Of a stretch of DNA of 64,000 bases, positions 57,064 to 64,000 are shown piece by piece. Origin of the DNA: Periplaneta americana (lineage: Eukaryota > Arthropoda > Insecta > Blattodea > Blattidae); the NCBI RefSeq assembly GCF_040183065.1, contig NC_091127.1:109557834-109621833 (forward strand), written 5' to 3'. How positions within the stretch are numbered: the first letter of the stretch is position 1; every line of letters begins with the position of its first letter. The notes below the pieces were generated by a model. That model was not told the DNA's origin. It searched no databases and was given only the letters and a program-made list of their open reading frames with translations. The position numbers were made by a program, and so were the translations under genes.

Positions 57064-58692
57064 CATCAAAAGAAAGATTACGGTTACTTAAGCAAATATC
57101 TTATTTCCAACAACATTACAACGCGACGCGACGAACACCTGAGTAAACTGTTTCTCAAAATCATATATGTTATTTTAAAAATGTAAATTCATGCCTATTG
57201 CTACTGATGACTAAGATAACATTAACGATGTGGCTCAGCTTTCAGTATTTGCTCGTTTTTAGGACGTGAAATATATATAAAATAATTAATATGCTTGCTG
57301 CTTATGCTACGAAAGGAGACATTTGAATAAGTTTGTGACTTTTCCAATATTAATGAACTTGATTTCCAGAAAAAATATATTGGTAAAAATTGATTATGGG
57401 TTCAAACCATTAATCCAAACATACCAAGTGTCCGTTTTTTTAATCGCTATGCTGTATTATATTGTAAACTAAATGGTGATTTAAAACAGATTATGGCTAA
57501 AATCATTAAACTCAAATGATTTAAGCAAACCTTCAAGTCCCAATATACAATGCTTAGAAACAGATTGTTTCTGTGATGGACACTATGTATGATGTGGTGG
57601 TTAAGCAAAGGAAAAGCAATAGAAATGTTACTTAAAACTTGTAAATGTAATGTTTTTGAAAGAAAAGAATGACGAGTAAGCCGAAATAAAATTGTCCCTA
57701 ATTTGTGATTATGAATTTACGTTGAAAGTGGCATTTTAGGACATATTTGCTAATTTAAACATGTTACATAGGCCTATAAGTTTGCAAGGTAAAAATACGT
57801 CTGTTATAAACATGATAGAATAATTCATATTTCAGGTCACGGTTTTTGTTGATGAAATTCATTGAACAGAAATTGGTTCCCTTTAAGTTAATTTTTTTAA
57901 TGTCTTGGAAACTGTAAGAGAATTGAAATTAAAGAAATCGTGCTCGCATCTATTAAAGAGAAGTTGCTTACTTTTTCTGCAAGACTGTAAATCATTTTTA
58001 GGCAAGATCTGCTGAATATACGTTGCCAAATCTGCTCCAGAAATTTATAAAAATGCTTTTGTTTCAACACCTTTACAGATAAATATCATAAACAAAGAAA
58101 GAAAAACCAAGTTTTAGGTTGTAATTTGAAATTTGTTTTATTCGGGGTTCAGAAAAAAACCTGATTTCATTCCAATGATATTTCTGTTGTGTGTAAAACA
58201 TGTAGAAAATTTGTCAACTGCAAAAATTACATGTTTTTTTCAATGTTCAAATTAGCCTGCAGGAATGAATATAAAAGTTGTTATAAAATATATTGTCAAA
58301 CAACAACCTTCAAATATATATTTTCCAGTAGTAGCAGTAGCAGAAACAGTAGCAGTAGTAGCAGTAGTAGCGGTAACAACCTTCAAGATCTTTCAAGATC
58401 TCCCACCACTTCCTACACCTCTGCATTAGATCAAGTTTCCAGTGAGCATCGTGTTCATTTTACCCATTAAGGTGTGTTTATGTCAATAAATATAACAGAT
58501 GTACTAATGTTTACTAACATTTATTACAAGTTAAGTTAATAATTAAATATAAGACAAAAAACATTTTCAGTATCGGTATTGTAATTAAATCTAAATAAAA
58601 ATAATTCTTTACAAACATTTGAGTACCTATTAAATTATTTGTCATCTGTTTCAACGCTAAAAAGTCCATTGGCCCATGAAGAAAAACTAACG
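57064..58692. other. Upstream flank; nothing firm
   Basis: An (AGT/AGC)n stretch sits at 58327-58375. The small open frame over it (58189-58470) is Ser-rich because of that repeat. Confidence 0.45.
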
Positions 58693-58700
58693 GGAAGCAC

Positions 58701-59049
58701 CAGGGTGCAAATTAACGGGGGGGGGGGTGGATGGAGGGATTCCCCCCTCTGTTGGAAAGTTATCCCCCCCCTCTCATAAATTTATATTTACAACCCTGCC
58801 AGGGATAACTTCTATTCCCCCCTCATAGAATATAATTATTTTAATACGAGTATACTTTATAAAGTACAGTATAAAGTAAGCAAAGAAAATAATATTGATG
58901 TATTATAATCACCGACAAGCTGACAGCAATCACTAACTTAGAAATTACACGTCTTTTCTTAAGCTTGCTCATGGATATAATTATTATTATGATCAAGATG
59001 CAAGACATGCAACTCAGAGCAACCAAGCGTTGAGCCGTATCGAATGAGG

Positions 59050-59100
<51 letters not shown>

Positions 59101-59164
59101 TTATGTATGGTATTCTCTATCTACGATTCTATCCTTTTCGTTTGAAATTTTAATTCGCACCCTG
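58701..59164. mobile_element. hAT-like non-autonomous element, 464 bp
   Basis: Perfect 8-bp target duplication GGAAGCAC (58693-58700 and 59165-59172). Tips CAGGGTGCAAATTAA and, inward, CAGGGTGCGAATTAAAAT. It carries an (AAT)n tract (59050-59099). Confidence 0.9.
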
Positions 59165-59172
59165 GGAAGCAC

Positions 59173-60120
59173 TGCATTACATATTGATAGAGGCCATTTT
59201 ACCCCCCCCCCCACAAAAAAAAGATTGATATAAAGACCAAAGAGAGAAAGAAGATCGAAATACTCCTAAAGAAAATATTTAAATTATGTACGAGTGAAGA
59301 CGGAAGAAGGGGGAAGACTGAAAACTACTTGGACTGAAGGGATTTGAATTGCATTGCGAGAGACGAAATTGGGGGGACAAACTACCGGAATGAGAGAGTT
59401 AGACGGAAAATGCAGCAGAGAATTAAGTGGGCACTAGAATTTTATCACTTGTCGCGAAAGGAGTTGTAGCATTTCTGTAGAAAGGAAATACATTATAAAG
59501 ACATATTCACAAAATACATTTTATAATGCAGTTGTTGGGTAAACCATATGCAGCAAATATGCAGAGGTGGGACTTCTCAGAACAATAGCATATTTTGCTT
59601 GTTGGATTACAAAATAAATTAAAGTTCTGCAAGAACTATAATCATTCACAGTCTAGCAAGCGTAATTGGATACAAAACATTACAAGAATGAATGACTGTA
59701 GAACACGTATAATTTTAACTACAGGCGGAGACAGAAAAATGATGTTCGAGGAAGTCATTAATTTATTCACCGAAATGGATACATGGTCCAATGAATGTTC
59801 TTCTAAAATTGAAGTGGTGTTGAGTGTGATTATGATAATGATAATCTTATTCTTCTTCCCGTCATATCAGGCCTAGTTACAGTCTCACTCCATCGTTTCA
59901 GACGACGATCCAAAAATCTTTTTCCTAGAAGACAATTTATTATTTGGCGTGGTATTCCTGTAGGTGACATTGCAAGTACATGAGATTTGCATTTATAGTC
60001 TAGAATTTTTAATTGTCTCTAAAATAGGATCAATTTTTAATGATTTCAAAATATCTATGTTATTATTTCCTGTCTAACTTGGTATAGTCTAGTTATTCTG
60101 AAAATATAATTAAATTTCAT
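59173..60120. other. Upstream flank; nothing recognised
   Basis: The open frame 59595-59876 has no recognisable feature. 59880-59990 has the look of a decayed LINE 3' region. Confidence 0.4.
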
Positions 60121-60124
60121 TATA

Positions 60125-60270
60125 GAGTATAATAATAATTTAATAATAATAATTTCATAATAATAATTTAATAATAATTTAATAATAATAATAATTTAAT
60201 AATAATAATAATAATAATAATAATTTAACAATAATAATAATTTGATAATAATAATAAAAACAATAATATA
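60125..60270. repeat. (AAT)n/(AATTT)n array
   Basis: Impure AAT tract with TTT interruptions. Confidence 0.93.
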
Positions 60271-60431
60271 TTTACTAATTTCTTACTTTAACTTCTCACT
60301 ATCAAACTTACACATCAATGTGAGTAGTGGGAAGAGGTTTATTTGTTCGTACACTAGACATATCACAAATGCGGCTCTTCGTGGGATCAGCATGACACAG
60401 AGCCACCACTGATACATCACAAGACAACGCA

Positions 60432-60432
60432 C

Positions 60433-60467
<35 letters not shown>

Positions 60468-60526
60468 TAACGATAATAATAATAATGATAACGGTAATAA
60501 TAATAATAATAATAATAATAACGATA

Positions 60527-60562
<36 letters not shown>

Positions 60563-60631
60563 GTAATAATAATAACGATAATAGTAATAATAATAATAGT
60601 AATAGTAATGATAATAGTAATAGTAGTAATA

Positions 60632-60682
<51 letters not shown>
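60432..60682. repeat. (AAT)n array with AACG/AATAGT variants, about 250 bp
   Basis: Poly-Leu and poly-Ile frames over it are artefacts. Confidence 0.95.
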
Positions 60683-61955
60683 TGGGTAAGTTGTGAGTGA
60701 TGGACGACATTTTAAAAAGGAACAGGCTGTTGGGAAAGTATATTGCTGAGATCTTACTGAGAAAATTATAAATTTTATTTATTTGTGAGTTATTGCAATT
60801 TTCACATGATTTCTGTACACTTTTTCTGTAATAGCATCATAAAGGTTTCGTTGGTCTTGAAGTTCACTTGATAATTTTGATCAATTTTATTAGTAACAGT
60901 GGAAGTTTGAGAAGCCTGTTTTCGCAGTGAGTATTGCCTGGAAAATTTTCGTGTTTCCTTTTAAGAAGAAATACATTAAGAGTGCCGACTAGGTTTGTAT
61001 ATACGTGACAAAATTTTTTTAAGTTCTGAAAATGCTTCTATCAGAAACTTATAATCTCAGCTAGCGTCTCGTCTAAAAACATGCGATAATCTGTGAAAAG
61101 TCACTTTCACTTCGCAAGTTTTTTTAAGTTAAACGGATTTTTGAACCTTAAATTCAGAGATATAAACAAATCCTTCACAAAAACGGCGTTTAAGGTTCTG
61201 GGAATTTTTTAAATCAGCGAGCTTTAAATAACTAATTCTTCTAAGTCCTGAAATCATCCTTCAATTTTACTAATTACAATGTTAATAATCTCACACGAAG
61301 TCGCAAATTTAATTCTATCTTAAAATCCCTTTTCTCTAAGTCAACCATTATATTGCACCTTATGAAGCAATTATTCAAAAATATATTTAACTGTATGAAT
61401 TTAAGGAACTAGCTGAATAGTTACGACGCGTCGTCAGTATTTATAGTCTGACAAGGTAAGTAGAACTTAAAAAAGGTAACTATTTTTCTCGTCCCCACAT
61501 TACTGAAATAATTATGAGAGTAATTTAGTAGGCTTATTTTCCAGGATATATTTATTAAAATTAGTATTCACTAACACACGAATAATTTTCTATTTGTGCA
61601 CTGCCTAGACACGAAACAAGAATAAAAGGTTGATGTTTCAAGAAGATTTAACACATTAAGAGCCGGTTGCACATGTATAAAGATAGAAGACTGAATATTA
61701 ATTTTATTTAGAACAAAGTTCCGAAAATGAACTGAGAATACTGATATTACGACTTCGTCGCGTTGTATAATACTGAACTCTGTTTACAATAATCTAGTTC
61801 AAATCTGATCTGAGTTCTGAAAAGTGGACGTTGCAACTTGCAACATAGCAAAACAAATTAATTATGAAAATCGTTTGCCCTTTGATAATAGGGCTACGTA
61901 ACAATTCGATAGCAGCGTTTAGAGAATCCCTATTCGCTGGTGACAGTGTAGTGAC
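60683..61955. other. Upstream flank; nothing recognised
   Basis: AT-rich DNA; no coding or repeat landmark. Confidence 0.45.
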
Positions 61956-61957
61956 TG

Positions 61958-62905
61958 TAAGGCACAGTGTGCATTAACGCAAATCTAGGTGGACAAAATT
62001 CATAATTTCTCTGTATTCCAACGGATTGTTATGAAACTTTGTACAGACCTTATATTTAGCACATATTCTTTGTGTGCAAACTCTGACTACGATTGTGTAA
62101 GATGAACTACCCCTTTATACGGGGTAGTTTTAGACAAAAATAGTAATTTCGCTCATATCTAATAGATTTAATGAAAAACTGTACAGAAGTTACACGTAGG
62201 ATATATTTCTTTGTGTATAAACTATATTTACATTTCCAAAACAGAACGTACACCTTTACAGTGGGTGCATTTACACAAGATTAACTTCTCCCCTACATAA
62301 CAGATTTTATTAAACTTTGTACAGGAGTTACAGGTAGCATATGTTTTTTATGTACAAATTCTGATTACAACTGTATTCTACCTGTAGGCCTCGTAGTTGT
62401 ACAAAGTTGCATAAAAATATATTATATATATTATATATTAATTTTGTCTAAATGCACCACTATAAAGAGGCAATTCCTCTTATAAAACATAATCAGACTT
62501 CGTAGACAATATATATATTCACCTGAAACTTCTGCACAAAGCTTCATAAAATCTGTTAGATAGGAGAGAATTTATTAATTTTGTTTAAATGCATCCCTAA
62601 AAGAAGTAGTTCCACTTATGGAACCGTAAATACAGTTTGTGCACAAAAAATATATGCTACCTTAACTTCCGTATAATGTATCATAAAAATCTTTTAGATA
62701 GGAGAGAAGTTATTAATTCTGTCTAAATGCACTCACTATAAAGGGATAGTTTTTCTTGTGCAAACATAATCAGAGTTTGTACACAAATCGTATGTGCCAC
62801 CTGTAATTCATGTAAGAAATTTCATAACAATGCATTAGACTGCAGAGAAGTTATTAATTTTGTCCAGTGAATGATTTGCGTTCTGATTCACTGTGCGTTT
62901 ATTAA
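61958..62905. mobile_element. Foldback-type element made of inverted arrays of about 125-140-base units
   Basis: Tips GGCACAGTGTGCATTAACGC (left) and, inward from the right, GCACAGTGAATCAGAACGCA, both followed by AAATC. Inside, units with ACAAAATT..TAATTTCTC, GAAACTTTGTACAG and ACACATAT-type blocks repeat about three times in direct orientation (61990-62400), then about three times inverted (62440-62870). Confidence 0.7.
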
Positions 62906-64000
62906 GATTAGATAAAAATGTGTCCAATGTATTTTTAAGCTGATATTCGATATCATGTGAATAATATTGTAGGCCTAAAACACTCTTACAGTAATTATAA
63001 AAACTTCCTTAGTCAACGTTTCTTTTCTGCTGTTAAGCCAAACATGGAACAGTTACCGTACGCCCCACCACTGAAAAAAATTAATTACTGATCCCTAAAT
63101 GCGCAAGAACGCGCAAAATTTAAAACAAGGATTCAACACTCTAAATGATGATGTATTAAATGGTACAAGAATTGTTGTAATCGGACGTGACCGGCTGTAC
63201 TAAAGCTCATATTATATTTGAAGAACTTTAAAATAGTATTTTTTTCGATTGTAATATTTAAACCCTTTGTAAGAAGAAAAATACTTTACAAACTTGTAAT
63301 TTAAGTTACATTAGTAAGAATGTACCTATCTGAACAGATTCTATGTTTCAGAACACAATAAATCACTAAAAATGGGCTCTTTTTCACCCACATAGCAAGC
63401 TCCTCTCTCTACGACTGAACCGGAGCTAGACGTGTTAGGAAGAACTCAAAGTTATACCCTTCTAAATTTAGTTTTCCGCTGACAAATTAGTAAAAGCTAT
63501 TACTCACAACATTCTTCAAATACATCTTACATATGCATAACTAAACAAGTCGAAATTTGATTTTTGTCCACCTAGATCGGGAAAATTGCACACTATGTAA
63601 GGAACGAATAAATTATGGATGAGAATGTAACTAACGACCTGCAAATTTCTCGCAAAAAGAAAAGTGCGAACTATTAGATATACTATGTTAAAATATATAA
63701 ATATGATAGAAAAAGAAAGGCTGATTTCAGTTACATCCAAATCTAAAGAAAAGACTTGGAAAGAAATTGTAACAATTCAAAGCTAGGAATATACAGTAAC
63801 TGAAACTTTTATATCCTCCCACACTACAACACACGGGACTGATGTTTGATTCTCTTTGCGTTACTTCATGACCAAATGAAAGTGAGAGATGGAGTAACTT
63901 TACGAATACAGTATACACGGAGCACATATTACGTATTAATTATTTCGTAAGGTACGCATTTTTCATTACTTATACATTAATTTTTATTTTATAAACTCGA
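62906..64000. other. Upstream flank; nothing recognised
   Basis: AT-rich DNA to the window edge. If MIT-encoding exons of the katanin gene exist they were not found here. Confidence 0.45.

Overview
The window is AT-rich invertebrate DNA, most likely from a cockroach or termite (Blattodea). Genes are sparse, introns are long, and (AAT)n tracts, tRNA-derived SINEs, mariner, Tc1, hAT and non-LTR fragments are abundant. The SINE families resemble those I associate with Periplaneta and Blattella; that assignment is recollection, not a search result. There is no prokaryotic gene organisation.

One host gene organises the window: a katanin p60 (KATNAL1 / kat-60L1 type) microtubule-severing AAA ATPase on the minus strand. 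Its nine coding exons run from 54381 down to 7943. All eight introns are GT-AG and all codon phases match, giving a predicted 511-residue protein. Walker A, Walker B, the AATN sensor, the arginine-finger cluster and the terminal FGSC are intact. Exon 1 encodes a short head (MAFFGSMVREFMEDPFF) in place of the usual N-terminal MIT domain. This is therefore an isoform or paralogue without MIT, and a CpG-rich candidate promoter lies just upstream.

Layout: 1-7716 is downstream intergenic DNA with a degenerate hAT transposase, hAT-like MITEs and SINEs. 7717-8141 is the 3' UTR and last exon. Intron 8 holds about 1 kb of polypurine (polypyrimidine in the transcript) immediately upstream of the last 3' splice site. 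Introns 7 to 3 (12-27 kb) hold paired 0.8-kb hAT-like MITEs, degenerate mariner and Tc1 copies, SINEs and LINE fragments. Intron 2 (27-43 kb) holds a nearly full-length frameshifted mariner, a recent 290-bp duplication carrying a broken THAP-like exon, a FLYWCH-type pseudogene, very long AAT arrays, and a hAT-like element nested in a TA-flanked inverted-repeat element. Intron 1 (43-54 kb) holds LINE pieces, a GC-rich hairpin, a palindromic MITE and a SINE-in-SINE insertion. 54.6-64 kb is upstream DNA with three more hAT-like MITEs and a foldback array.

The main points of interest are the MIT-less katanin head, which resembles the start of myeloid leukemia factor proteins, the giant intronic polypyrimidine tract, and many non-autonomous elements that can be delimited exactly by their 8-bp target-site duplications.
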